Positions 1 to 7,982 of a stretch of 56,343 bases of DNA are shown here, piece by piece. This stretch comes from JAVBQJ01 sp031549115. GTDB lineage: Bacteria > Verrucomicrobiota > Lentisphaeria > Victivallales > Victivallaceae. The DNA lies in NCBI GenBank assembly GCA_031549115.1, contig JAVBQJ010000067.1:1-56343 (forward strand), written 5' to 3'. The position numbers and the translations under genes were made by a program. The notes beneath the pieces are model-generated. The model saw only the letters and a program-made list of their open reading frames with translations. It did not search any database and was not told the origin of the DNA. How positions within the stretch are numbered: position 1 is the first letter of the stretch; the number at the start of each line of letters is the position of its first letter.

Positions 1-627
1 CTGCTGACGGTGGCCCGGGTGTCGTCCCGGCAGCTGCTGACGGTCGGCTTCGTTTACGCGGCGGCCTATTATGTGACCTACTTTGCAATGGGGTTGGGGC
101 TGGTGGCGTTGTGGGATTTTCTCAACGGCCTGCAATGGGTCGGGTGGGCCCTGACCTACAGCATGGTGGGAGTATTGATGATTCTGGCCGTCCTGTCGTT
201 ACGGGACGCCGTCCGCTTCAAGCGCAGCGGCGAAGCCAAAGAGGTGACGCTGCAGCTGCCGGACGCGTTGAAGCGGCGGATCCGGGCGATTATGCGCCGG
301 GGGCTGCGTTACCGCTATCTGGTCCCCGGTACTTTTTTCATCGGCGTATGCGTGACGCTGATTGAAAGCGCCTGTACCGCGCAGGTTTATATTCCGACCG
401 CCGGGGTATTGGCACAGTACGGCGCCTGGACCGGGCGCGTATTCGCGCTGCTGGCATTATACAATCTGATGTGTATTGTACCGTTGTTGACGATTTTCCT
501 GCTGGCCTATCGCGGCGTCACCGGACGGATCTGGCTGCGCTGGTCGCGACGGGATGTGGTCTGGGGAAAGCTGTTGATGAGTATATTATTTCTGGGGTTG
601 GCCGTTCTGTTGCTGCTCAGCCGGTAG
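1..627 (+). CDS. CcdA/DsbD-like membrane protein, 5' partial
   Basis: The reading frame is open from the first base of the window, so the N-terminus is missing; a GTG at 10 is in frame but is probably internal. The visible 208 residues form about five hydrophobic segments with a basic cytoplasmic loop in the middle. The segment ESACTAQVYIPT resembles the conserved Cys-Thr-Gly-Gln-x-Tyr-x-Pro motif of CcdA/DsbD-type membrane proteins, which pass reducing equivalents across the membrane for disulfide exchange and cytochrome c maturation. Only the second redox cysteine region is visible here; its partner and any periplasmic thioredoxin domain would lie upstream. Family call from motif and topology is moderate; the exact substrate is unknown. 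Confidence 0.55.
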   Translation: MLTVARVSSRQLLTVGFVYAAAYYVTYFAMGLGLVALWDFLNGLQWVGWALTYSMVGVLMILAVLSLRDAVRFKRSGEAKEVTLQLPDALKRRIRAIMRRGLRYRYLVPGTFFIGVCVTLIESACTAQVYIPTAGVLAQYGAWTGRVFALLALYNLMCIVPLLTIFLLAYRGVTGRIWLRWSRRDVVWGKLLMSILFLGLAVLLLLSR

Positions 628-1167
628 TGTCAAAAGTAATATGAAAAAATGAAAAAAATAGAGCCGCCATTCATGGCGGCGGTTTGCCCTCCGTCATACG
701 GAGACGCCGATCCAGCGGGCGGATACCGCTGGTCGCTCCAGGTGCCGCAGGCACCCGAAAGGAGCGAAAGTAAAGTAAGCGAGCCAACTGGCGAGCGGAA
801 GCCGTCCGAGGGAGCGACGGTGGAGATGTAACTGGATGCGTGAGCAACAGTTAAATCTACACATGGAGCGGACGAAGTGCCGCACCTGCGGCAAATGGCA
901 GACCGGGAAAATCGCTTCGCGATTTGGCTCTGGAGGGTGGCGGCGTTACAAATTTATAGCGACTGATAGAGCAAAAGCCAAATGGCATTCCGACGTGCGG
1001 CGTTTGCCACGCCCGGCGGGTACGCCGAGCTTACTGGGGCTCAGCCCCAGCCCCCGATACGGGGAAAGAGTGTAGTTTATGCTTTTTATATTGATCATAA
1101 GAGAGTTAGATTGCAAAATATAATGAAATTTTTTAACAGAAACCGCTCAGCCGATAAGAGAGGGATT
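628..1167. other. structured intergenic region without a convincing gene
   Basis: These 540 bases lie between the CcdA-like gene and the first hydrolase gene. I see no credible coding sequence: the short open frames have no ribosome site or recognisable product. The region holds five short perfect inverted repeats: 663-680 (8-bp arms), 741-755 (6-bp arms around GCA), 878-893 (6-bp arms), 909-925 (7-bp arms around TTC) and 1035-1049 (6-bp arms around TCA). No obvious U-tract follows any of them, so they are not simple terminators. A structured RNA, a degenerate genomic repeat or a dead gene are all possible. Confidence 0.5.
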
Positions 1168-2037
1168 ATGAAAAAATGGTGGCTGAAACACCGGGAAATG
1201 ACGCTGCTGATTCTGGCGGCGGTCTTTCTTTTCCTGGCATGGCGGTTGCACGTAACGCCACGCGTATATGTTCTGGGGCTGACACCGGTCGAGGGGATGA
1301 GTGAAGCGGGGATTTATTATTATTCCGAAACCGAACACCCGAAAACCGTCGTGCTTCTGGCCAATATGTACAACAACACCCGGCGCACCTGGATCGACGA
1401 TCCGGTGTGGCGGCGCTTCGCCCTCGAACGGCAGTGCGCGCTGGTCGAACTCGCCTTCGCCTCGCCGCTGGCCAACTTGAGCGATGGCAGCGGTTATTAT
1501 TTCCCGGCCGAAGGATCGGGGCAACTGCTGTTGGAAGCCCTGGATCGCTTATGGCCGGAGCAACCGCCGCTGCTTCTGTACGGTTTTTCCGGCGGCGCGC
1601 AATTTGCCGCCCGTTTTGCCGCGTGGGCGCCCGAACGCGTCCAAGGGTGGGCCGCCTATGCCGCCGGGCTGTGGGACGCTCCGACAGCCGGTGCGCCGCC
1701 GGAAGCGCCCGGTGTGGTCATTTGCGGCGAACTCGATTCGCGATGGCAGGCGAGTTCGAATTTTTTCCGTGCCGGAATCGATCTCGGCAAGCCGTGGCTG
1801 TGGATCGGCGTCGCCGGAAACGACCATCTCGTCGATCCCCGAATCAACGAATGGGTTTCCCGGTATTTCGCCGGTATCCTCGACGGCGCCGGCGGCAAAT
1901 GGGTGGAGCGCCCCGACGAGCGCGGCTGGCTGGCCGTCGCCGCCATGGAGGAGGAATGGCGGGATCTGAACCGGGCGACTCCGTATCATGACGAAGAACC
2001 CAATCCGAAAGATGATGATGACGATGAAAATTGGTAA
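1168..2037 (+). CDS. membrane-anchored alpha/beta-hydrolase-like protein
   Basis: A 289-residue protein with an N-terminal membrane anchor at about residues 12-28 and a serine-hydrolase core. The nucleophile elbow is GFSGG at 139-143 (Ser141). A GELDSRW segment offers Asp190 and GNDH offers His220, in the Ser-Asp-His order of alpha/beta hydrolases. The C-terminus is very acidic. I chose the ATG at 1168 because AGAGGG stands a few bases before it and the hydrophobic anchor follows directly; an ATG further upstream (982) only adds unstructured sequence. The last 14 bases overlap the next hydrolase-like gene, so the two are probably co-transcribed. Substrate is unknown; the protein should face the periplasm or outer leaflet. 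Confidence 0.65.
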   Translation: MKKWWLKHREMTLLILAAVFLFLAWRLHVTPRVYVLGLTPVEGMSEAGIYYYSETEHPKTVVLLANMYNNTRRTWIDDPVWRRFALERQCALVELAFASPLANLSDGSGYYFPAEGSGQLLLEALDRLWPEQPPLLLYGFSGGAQFAARFAAWAPERVQGWAAYAAGLWDAPTAGAPPEAPGVVICGELDSRWQASSNFFRAGIDLGKPWLWIGVAGNDHLVDPRINEWVSRYFAGILDGAGGKWVERPDERGWLAVAAMEEEWRDLNRATPYHDEEPNPKDDDDDENW

Positions 2038-3481
2038 AAAATGGCTTTGGCTTCCGGCAATCCTGTTGTTTGTTTTCGCGGGCTGGCTGGCCTGGCTATG
2101 GCTCGATCCGGGGCCGTGGGCCCGGGAGGAAGCGCACGAAATCATCACCGTCAACGGCAAATCGTTTCTGGTCGGGGAATTCAAGGTCCACGTGCGGCTG
2201 CCGCTGAATCCGGAAACCCGGGTGCGCTATGTGATTCCGGTCGACGCGGCGGGGAAACCGCTACCGACGGCGGCCGATATGGTCTTTTACGCACCCTTCA
2301 ACGGCGAGGACGGGAGTACGTTTTTCACCCGTCTGGAGTGGCTGAAGCCATTCTGGGAGGAACATGGGTTCGCGGTATTTTCCCTCTCCATGGCCGCGAA
2401 TACCATAATCACCGATGATGTCAAGCAGTATTACATTTATCCGGAGTGCGGCTGGTACGAAGTCATCACCGCGATTCCGGACTATCTTTGTGGTGAATTC
2501 GCCATTCCGAAGCGGCCCATGCTGATCGTCGGCGAATCCGCCGGCGGCAGCCTGGCGCAGCGGATGACGCAGACCATTCCCGAAGCGATCGAAGCCGCCG
2601 CCTGGTGCGGCGCCACCCGTCCCATGCAGCCGCAACGACCGACGCACATGAAGCTGCTGGCCCTGAATACCTGGGGGTGTCCGGGCGCACCGTCGGTTCG
2701 AAAAGCGGTACTGGGATTACGCGAACTCGGCGGCGAAATCCTCCATGGCATCACCCCGCCCCACACGGGTCCCAGACGCGATTACCATGCGGCCGGCGAA
2801 GACGCCTATATGCTGATCCGCCAATTCATCGTCGACGCGGCCCGGAGCCGCGACACCGGCGCCGCGTTCCCCTCCGAAGAGTTTCAGCACTTGTGGGCGC
2901 AATTGCCGCACACCGTCGCCGATACCTGGCTGGAACCGGAAAAGACGCTTGACGAGCTGCCGGTCTATCCGCCGCGGCCGGATGCAGACCGGGTGCTGTT
3001 CCTGCTGTGGGAGCCGGGGAAACTGCCTTTCGGCATGATGATGGACGCGCTGCAGCTGTTGGCGGAGCAGCGGGTCATTCCGGTGGCAGTGCCCATGCAT
3101 GAGCGTTTTTACGAAAATCCGGAGCTCCCCGGAGCAATGCTGCGGCAAGTATTGGCGCGGCCCGAATGGAGCGCGCTTCCGGCTTATGTCGCCGGTACCG
3201 GCGCCGGGGGGCAGATGGCGGCGGTGGCGGCGCTGCGCCATTCGGATGCGCGAATCGTCCGCATCACCACATTGGATTCTGCCTACGAATACCCCTTCGA
3301 ACATCTATCGATCGCGGCGAATTATCAAGAGCAGTCGCCACCGTTGTACCTGGTGTATTCGCGGCAGGAGGACATCCCCGCAACATTGCCGGACAACGCC
3401 ATAACGGAGCCTTTGGCACCGGCGCAAGCACACCCGTGGAGCAACTTCCTGACCCGCGCCGCCGGATTGCCGGAAAAATGA
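2024..3481 (+). CDS. membrane-anchored serine hydrolase-like protein
   Basis: A 485-residue protein with an N-terminal anchor (residues 7-27, rich in Leu, Trp and Ala) and an extracytoplasmic body. The motif GESAGG at 170-175 (Ser172) is the nucleophile elbow of an esterase/lipase-type alpha/beta hydrolase. A second glycine turn (GTGAGG) in the C-terminal half lacks the serine, suggesting a second, inactive hydrolase-like lobe. The ATG at 2024 gives the shortest N-terminus before the anchor; an in-frame ATG at 1988 deeper in the preceding gene is also possible. It is probably translationally linked to the preceding hydrolase-like gene. A hairpin terminator follows at once. Function beyond hydrolase-like is not recognisable. 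Confidence 0.6.
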   Translation: MKIGKKWLWLPAILLFVFAGWLAWLWLDPGPWAREEAHEIITVNGKSFLVGEFKVHVRLPLNPETRVRYVIPVDAAGKPLPTAADMVFYAPFNGEDGSTFFTRLEWLKPFWEEHGFAVFSLSMAANTIITDDVKQYYIYPECGWYEVITAIPDYLCGEFAIPKRPMLIVGESAGGSLAQRMTQTIPEAIEAAAWCGATRPMQPQRPTHMKLLALNTWGCPGAPSVRKAVLGLRELGGEILHGITPPHTGPRRDYHAAGEDAYMLIRQFIVDAARSRDTGAAFPSEEFQHLWAQLPHTVADTWLEPEKTLDELPVYPPRPDADRVLFLLWEPGKLPFGMMMDALQLLAEQRVIPVAVPMHERFYENPELPGAMLRQVLARPEWSALPAYVAGTGAGGQMAAVAALRHSDARIVRITTLDSAYEYPFEHLSIAANYQEQSPPLYLVYSRQEDIPATLPDNAITEPLAPAQAHPWSNFLTRAAGLPEK

Positions 3482-3484
3482 AAC

Positions 3485-3508
3485 AGGAGAAAGCAATCGC
3501 TTTCTCCT
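3485..3508. terminator. rho-independent terminator between convergent genes
   Basis: AGGAGAAAG and CTTTCTCCT form a perfect 9-bp stem around the loop CAATCG, followed on the plus strand by a T-rich stretch at 3520-3527. It sits between the end of the hydrolase pair (plus) and the end of pyruvate kinase (minus), so it probably serves the plus-strand operon and may act in both directions. Confidence 0.7.
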
Positions 3509-3532
3509 GAAGTATCCCGTTGTTTTTTACGG

Positions 3533-4942
3533 TCAGGCGAATATATTCGGCGTCACGATCGATACCAGATTGGCCGCCGCGCTCTCCGACGGGAAGCGGC
3601 CGACATAGACGACCAGGTCATCGCCCTTCAGCCACTTTTCCTCCAGCAGCCGCCGCATCGTCCGGCTCAACAGTTCACGGGCATCGGCGCAATCCTCCAG
3701 ATATCCGGCTTGCACCCCGTAGCACAGGGCCAATTGCCGCACCACCGGCCAATTGCGGCTCAACACGATCACCGGCAGCTCGCCGCGAAACGCCGCACAA
3801 ACCCGTCCGGAATCCCCGGAGTCGGAATTGCACACAATCGCCTTGACCGGCAGCTCGCTGCAGGAGTTGATCGCGGAACGCAGCAGGAAATTCCGGACGT
3901 GATTCACCGGCGGCGCATATTCCCGCACCCGGGTAAACAAGTGCCGCGGCATCTTTTCGGTTTCGCGAATGATCCGCGTCATGGTTTCCACCGCCTCCAC
4001 CGGATATTTGCCGATCGAGGTTTCGCCGGAGAGCATCACCGCGTCGGAGCCGTCCAGCACCGCATTGGCGATATCGCTGACTTCGGCACGGGTCGGGCGC
4101 GGATTCTCGATCATGCTCTGCAGCATCTGCGTCGCGGTGATCACGACTTTGCGGCGCTGCATGCATTCATAGATGATCTTTTTCTGCATTTTCGGGACGT
4201 CTTCCAGCGGGACTTCGACGCCGAGGTCGCCGCGCGCCACCATCACTCCGGCGGCGACATCGAGAATCTCGCCGAGATTATCGACGCCGTCCTGGTTTTC
4301 GATCTTGGCGATGATCCGGATCGGGCTTTCCGCGGTATCGAGAATGCTCTGTACCGCCATCACGTCGTCGTGATTGCGCACGAACGAATGCGCGATATAG
4401 TCCACTTCGGCGCGAATGGCGAAATCGATGAATTCGCGGTCGCGCTTCGACAGACTGGGCAACGACAGATCCGAGCCGGGCGCGTTGACCGACTTATGGT
4501 CCTTGATCGTTCCGGGATTGACCGCTTCCGCCACCAGGAACCCCGAGGTGCGCTCAAGCACCCGCAGCTCGATATCGCCATCGTCCAGCATCAGCCTTTG
4601 ACCGACTTTGATCTCCTGGACGAAGCGGGTATAGTTCACCTGAAACGCCTGCGTTTCCTCCGTGGGACGGGAAAACACCTTCACCTTGTCGCCGCGCTCC
4701 AATTGCAGCGGCGCCGCGAGATTGCAGACCCGGACCTCGGGCCCTTTGGTGTCGAGCATCACCGCCAGCGTCGGCGATGTGGCGCGGACATTGGCCACCG
4801 CCACCTCCGCATCGGCGATATTCATGTGCGCCGTGTTAAGCCGAACCACATCCATGCCCGCATCGGCCAGGCGCTGGATGAAATCCGGCACACAGTTGGA
4901 ATTCGACAGGGTGGCGACAATTTTTGTACGTTTTTCTTTCAT
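3533..4942 (-). CDS. pyk: pyruvate kinase
   Basis: A 469-residue protein of the usual bacterial pyruvate kinase length; it transfers phosphate from phosphoenolpyruvate to ADP in the last step of glycolysis in the cytoplasm. Hallmarks are all present: the N-terminal TKIVATLS, the VVRLNTAH segment with substrate-binding Arg and Asn, MLDTKGPEVR, KIENQDGV with the catalytic Lys, the metal/substrate loop MVARGDLGVEVP, and the ATQMLQSM and VMLSGETSIGKYP blocks. A C-terminal domain of about 110 residues follows, as expected. The ATG at 4942 lies 6 bases after the stop of the TPR gene upstream, so the two are very probably one transcript. Confidence 0.96.
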   Translation of the reverse strand: MKEKRTKIVATLSNSNCVPDFIQRLADAGMDVVRLNTAHMNIADAEVAVANVRATSPTLAVMLDTKGPEVRVCNLAAPLQLERGDKVKVFSRPTEETQAFQVNYTRFVQEIKVGQRLMLDDGDIELRVLERTSGFLVAEAVNPGTIKDHKSVNAPGSDLSLPSLSKRDREFIDFAIRAEVDYIAHSFVRNHDDVMAVQSILDTAESPIRIIAKIENQDGVDNLGEILDVAAGVMVARGDLGVEVPLEDVPKMQKKIIYECMQRRKVVITATQMLQSMIENPRPTRAEVSDIANAVLDGSDAVMLSGETSIGKYPVEAVETMTRIIRETEKMPRHLFTRVREYAPPVNHVRNFLLRSAINSCSELPVKAIVCNSDSGDSGRVCAAFRGELPVIVLSRNWPVVRQLALCYGVQAGYLEDCADARELLSRTMRRLLEEKWLKGDDLVVYVGRFPSESAAANLVSIVTPNIFA

Positions 4943-4948
4943 GATCCA

Positions 4949-6766
4949 TCATTCCATCACTTGATTCCGACCGGATTCTCCGGCCCGAAGCGCGGAGCGC
5001 AGGCGTTCCAGTTTCTCCTTGACGGACACAGTGTCCACCTCGGGGTCCCCGGAATTCAAAGCCCGCAGCCATAACTCCTCGGCTCTCTTATATTCCTCCA
5101 ACGCCAGATAAATATCTCCGGCGTGATCCCAAACCACTCCCCCCGGCAACAAGCCGTTTGTCGCATAAACGGCCATGGCGGCATCGATGAAGTAACGTGC
5201 TTTATCCCACTCCCGCAGCCGGAAATAAACCCAGGCCATGCTGTCGAGAACCGCCGGAGATTGCGGTTGCAGCTTCCATGCCCGCTCCACCAGTTTGCGC
5301 GCCGTATCCAGGTCGATATTCAGCTCCGCCAGGACATAGCCGATGTTGTTGCACCCGTCCGCGTCGTTCAGCAGCCGGTAACGCTGAAAGCGCTGCAAAC
5401 ACTGTCGCGCCAGCGCCGCATCGCGCTTATCGCAGGCGATTTGCGACAACAAAGTATAAAACGTCTTTGCCGCCTCCATATCCTGAAAACCGCCGAAACG
5501 GTCCATCGCAATCTCAAATTGCGCCGCCAGGTCGACCGCCTCCCGGAAACGGCGCCCTTCCCGCAGCAAGTTCAACCGGAACACCACCACCCGCCACTCA
5601 GTCTGCGGCAGGGAAATCAACAACTGCTCCGCGGCCCCGGTTTCTCCGTATCCATACAGTGCCAACGCCAGCCGGAAGCGCAAATTCCCATCCTCCGGAT
5701 ATTTTTCCGCCAAACGGCCAAACAATCGGACCGCACCGGCAAAATTGCCACGCCCGAGCTCAATATCCGCCCACATCGAAGCAAACCCCGGCTCTTCCGG
5801 AAAGTCCGACACCAGCAAACCGCACATCGATGACGCCTCGTCCAGCCGCAGCCGCCGCTGTAGAAACTCCGCCAAAGTCACCCGGTATTGCGGCAGGTTG
5901 CCGCTCAATGCCACTTGGTGCCGCAGCAGATTCTCAGCCGCGTCCACCTCGTCGAGATATTCATACGTACTGCCCCGGCGCCGCGTCTCCGTCAATGTCA
6001 TCGGCGCGGCATCCCACTGCCGCAACCGCGTCACCAGTTCACGCTTCCGGGCGATCAAACGCTCCCTGTCCCGGCCCTCCTCCGCCGCAGCCGCCGCATC
6101 CGAATAAAACAACGCCGCGGCTTCCAACGCGATATCCTCCAACGGCGCACCGGCAACCCTTTGCAGACGTTTGCGATAGAACGCTTCCGCCTCTTCTTCC
6201 AGCCCCGCGGCGCAACTCAGATTTCCGTAGTTCAGCAGCGCCGCCAACAGCCATTGCCGTAACTCCATCGGATCCCGCTCCGGCGCGGCAGCGAGAAGCA
6301 GCCGGTCGGCCAGACGGGCCGCCAACAGCCGGCGCCGCTCCGCATATTCGCCTCCGGAGTTCTGCCGTTCCAACATCAGCAACAATACCGCAAAGCGCTC
6401 CTTTTCCGGGTTGGTTTCGGCCAGCTCCAACAGCCGCAGCTTTTGCTCCGCCGACACCGGCACTCCCCGCTCGGTCTCATCCAGAAACGATTTCATCACG
6501 AAAGCCGCATTCGGATCAAGCGCCAGCGTATCAAGCAAATAGTCCATGCGTTGCTTCGGATCGGCGGTCACCGCTGCCCGGTAAAAGCTCTTCAGCGCCT
6601 CTACCCGGAGCTTTCCTGCCGAAGAAAGCTCCTCCATGCGGCATACAACAGCCTCACTGCCCCAGTCGGGACGCGGTGCGACAACCGTTTCCGCAGCCCG
6701 GACGGTCCCCGCCGCCACACCGGCGATCGCAATCCCCGGAATCAGCCACTCCAGCACAATACGCAT
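4949..6766 (-). CDS. secreted tetratricopeptide-repeat protein
   Basis: A 605-residue protein starting with a signal peptide (hydrophobic residues 5-20, cleavage likely after AAG-TVRA). The rest is almost entirely helical with repeated Trp/Leu-x-x-A-x-x-Y/F patterns typical of TPR units; the clearest are in the C-terminal third (ACQCL-type helices and the segments around NNIGYVLAEL and LDSMAWVYFRL). TPR arrays bind other proteins, so an envelope scaffold or assembly role is likely, but no partner is shown. It is transcribed just ahead of pyruvate kinase with a 6-base gap; the pairing looks like operon convenience rather than a pathway link. Confidence 0.75.
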   Translation of the reverse strand: MRIVLEWLIPGIAIAGVAAGTVRAAETVVAPRPDWGSEAVVCRMEELSSAGKLRVEALKSFYRAAVTADPKQRMDYLLDTLALDPNAAFVMKSFLDETERGVPVSAEQKLRLLELAETNPEKERFAVLLLMLERQNSGGEYAERRRLLAARLADRLLLAAAPERDPMELRQWLLAALLNYGNLSCAAGLEEEAEAFYRKRLQRVAGAPLEDIALEAAALFYSDAAAAAEEGRDRERLIARKRELVTRLRQWDAAPMTLTETRRRGSTYEYLDEVDAAENLLRHQVALSGNLPQYRVTLAEFLQRRLRLDEASSMCGLLVSDFPEEPGFASMWADIELGRGNFAGAVRLFGRLAEKYPEDGNLRFRLALALYGYGETGAAEQLLISLPQTEWRVVVFRLNLLREGRRFREAVDLAAQFEIAMDRFGGFQDMEAAKTFYTLLSQIACDKRDAALARQCLQRFQRYRLLNDADGCNNIGYVLAELNIDLDTARKLVERAWKLQPQSPAVLDSMAWVYFRLREWDKARYFIDAAMAVYATNGLLPGGVVWDHAGDIYLALEEYKRAEELWLRALNSGDPEVDTVSVKEKLERLRSALRAGESGRNQVME

Positions 6767-6820
6767 TGCAGCCTCGCTTTTGCCTTATCATGAAGAGACG
6801 TTTGAAATTACCCTTATTAC

Positions 6821-6862
6821 AAAAAAAAACCGCCTGCCGCACTCAAAGGCGCCACAAGCGGA
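6821..6862 (-). terminator. terminator of the rpsT operon
   Basis: Read on the minus strand, CCGC...GCGG closes an imperfect GC-rich stem (6830-6862, with G-U pairs) that is followed by a run of nine U residues (6821-6829). It lies directly downstream of the 29-codon gene and before the TPR gene start. Confidence 0.65.
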
Positions 6863-6889
6863 TTCCTTGCACACATACGGATAAAAAAC

Positions 6890-6979
6890 TTATTTATTCT
6901 TATGCCGCAGCGACTTCAGCTGTTTTTTCCGTTTATGCTTGGCGATCTTTCTGCGGCGTTTTTTCTTCAGGTTACCCAT
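6890..6979 (-). CDS. AURKAIP1/COX24-like small basic protein
   Basis: A 29-codon gene encoding MGNLKKKRRRKIAKHKRKKQ followed by a short Leu-Ser-Leu-Arg-His-Lys tail. More than half the residues are Lys, Arg or His. The pattern GNLKKKRRxKIxKHKRKK matches the tiny bacterial AURKAIP1/COX24 domain family, related to the mitochondrial ribosomal small-subunit protein mS38; it is therefore probably a ribosome-associated protein. It begins 27 bases after the rpsT stop on the same strand, which supports a ribosomal role and co-transcription. A strong terminator follows. It is easy to miss because of its size. Confidence 0.85.
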   Translation of the reverse strand: MGNLKKKRRRKIAKHKRKKQLKSLRHKNK

Positions 6980-7006
6980 TTAAATTCATCCCCTAGTATC
7001 TCTGAG

Positions 7007-7273
7007 TTACTTCTGCAACGCATTCATCAGTTTGTCGAACTGCGACTTTTTGTTGGCCACTTTGTTGCGGTGGACGATACCGACCTTGGCGGCCTTGTCC
7101 AACTTGCTGCAACATTCCTTGTAGCATTCGAAAGCTTTGGCGCTGTCATTGGTTTCCAAGGCGGCGCGGAACTTCTTTTCCGCGGTTTTCAGGGCGCTGG
7201 TGCGCGCACGGTTGCGGGCATTCGCCAGAGTACTGGTACGGAGCCGTTTAATCGCAGACTTCAAATGTGCCAT
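7007..7273 (-). CDS. rpsT: 30S ribosomal protein S20
   Basis: An 88-residue basic protein of normal S20 length. The start MAHLKSAIKRLRTS and the following helix with ANARNRARTSALKTAEKK match the 16S-rRNA-binding N-terminal helix of bS20, and the C-terminal half has the usual KAAKVGIVHRNKVANKKS block. The ATG at 7273 has GAAGGA seven bases upstream. It heads a two-gene unit with the small COX24-like gene. The 200-base upstream gap contains AT-rich sequence with several possible -10/-35 pairs but no single clear promoter. Confidence 0.97.
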   Translation of the reverse strand: MAHLKSAIKRLRTSTLANARNRARTSALKTAEKKFRAALETNDSAKAFECYKECCSKLDKAAKVGIVHRNKVANKKSQFDKLMNALQK

Positions 7274-7473
7274 TTTTTCATCCTTCAGAACTTATCTAAA
7301 TTAACATAAAGTTTCAAGTCTTTAAATATGCCACATTTTTCGCAATATTCAAATCGAAATTGCCCGAACTCGGGAAAAAAGCCGGATTTTTTTCATTTTA
7401 CACCAATGAGCAACCGCAAAACCAAGGCGGTTGCCAACTTTATGGTTGCGAATTGGTATTACCGCCGATTTCC

Positions 7474-7899
7474 TTATCCCCGCCCGAACCGGGCGGCAAC
7501 CGGCGGCCGGACACGCTCCAGAAATGCCAGCGCCCGCTCCGACCATGCGCCCAAAGATTCGCTCGTGTCTTCGACGGTTGCCGCGGCCGCGTATTCATAG
7601 CGGCGCGAACCGATGCCGTCGATTTCTTCGGCCACGATCCGCGCTTCGGCCCCGGATTCCGTCCCTGTCGTCGCAGAATTCCGCGCATCGTCGCAATGCA
7701 CCAGATGCAACGCCTGTTCGCAAACGGCGCAATATTGAAAAACCTCCGCGCCATCGACGGTTTCGCGCCCCAATGCGGCAGCTACGTCATATTCGGCCAT
7801 CCGGACCGCAGCGCGGCGCCGGGATTCCTCCAGACCATTCCAGAATGCCCGCTCCAGGTGGGTTTCAAAATAGCCGTCAACTTGCTCCAGATCAAACAT
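7474..7899 (-). CDS. DnaT-like / head-tail adaptor-type phage protein (orphan)
   Basis: A 141-residue acidic protein. The opening (FDLEQVDGYFETHL...FWNGLEESRRRAA) resembles the phage DnaT-like ssDNA-binding/head-completion family, whose members usually sit one or two genes downstream of the major capsid gene, as here. The ATG at 7899 is preferred over an upstream in-frame start because the family-like helix begins there. With the two genes upstream it forms a phage head remnant that lies outside the attL/attR of the 40-kb prophage. Whether it is still expressed cannot be told. Confidence 0.5.
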   Translation of the reverse strand: MFDLEQVDGYFETHLERAFWNGLEESRRRAAVRMAEYDVAAALGRETVDGAEVFQYCAVCEQALHLVHCDDARNSATTGTESGAEARIVAEEIDGIGSRRYEYAAAATVEDTSESLGAWSERALAFLERVRPPVAARFGRG

Positions 7900-7982
7900 A
7901 GTTCCACTCCCCGGGTGCGGCGCCGGCCGGAAGCGATCCGGGTGCCGGCGCCGCATTTTTACCGTTTATCCGATTTTTCGAC

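Noticed and set aside
982..1167. N-terminal extension of the first hydrolase
   Set aside because: It crosses the hairpin-rich gap, has no ribosome site and would put about 60 polar residues before a membrane anchor.
3710..5074. 454-codon open frame on the plus strand
   Set aside because: Antisense to pyruvate kinase; His/Arg/Asp-rich composition is typical of a shadow frame.
5197..6996. 599-codon open frame on the plus strand
   Set aside because: Antisense to the TPR gene, Pro/Arg/Ser-rich, and runs through the rpsT-operon terminator and small gene.
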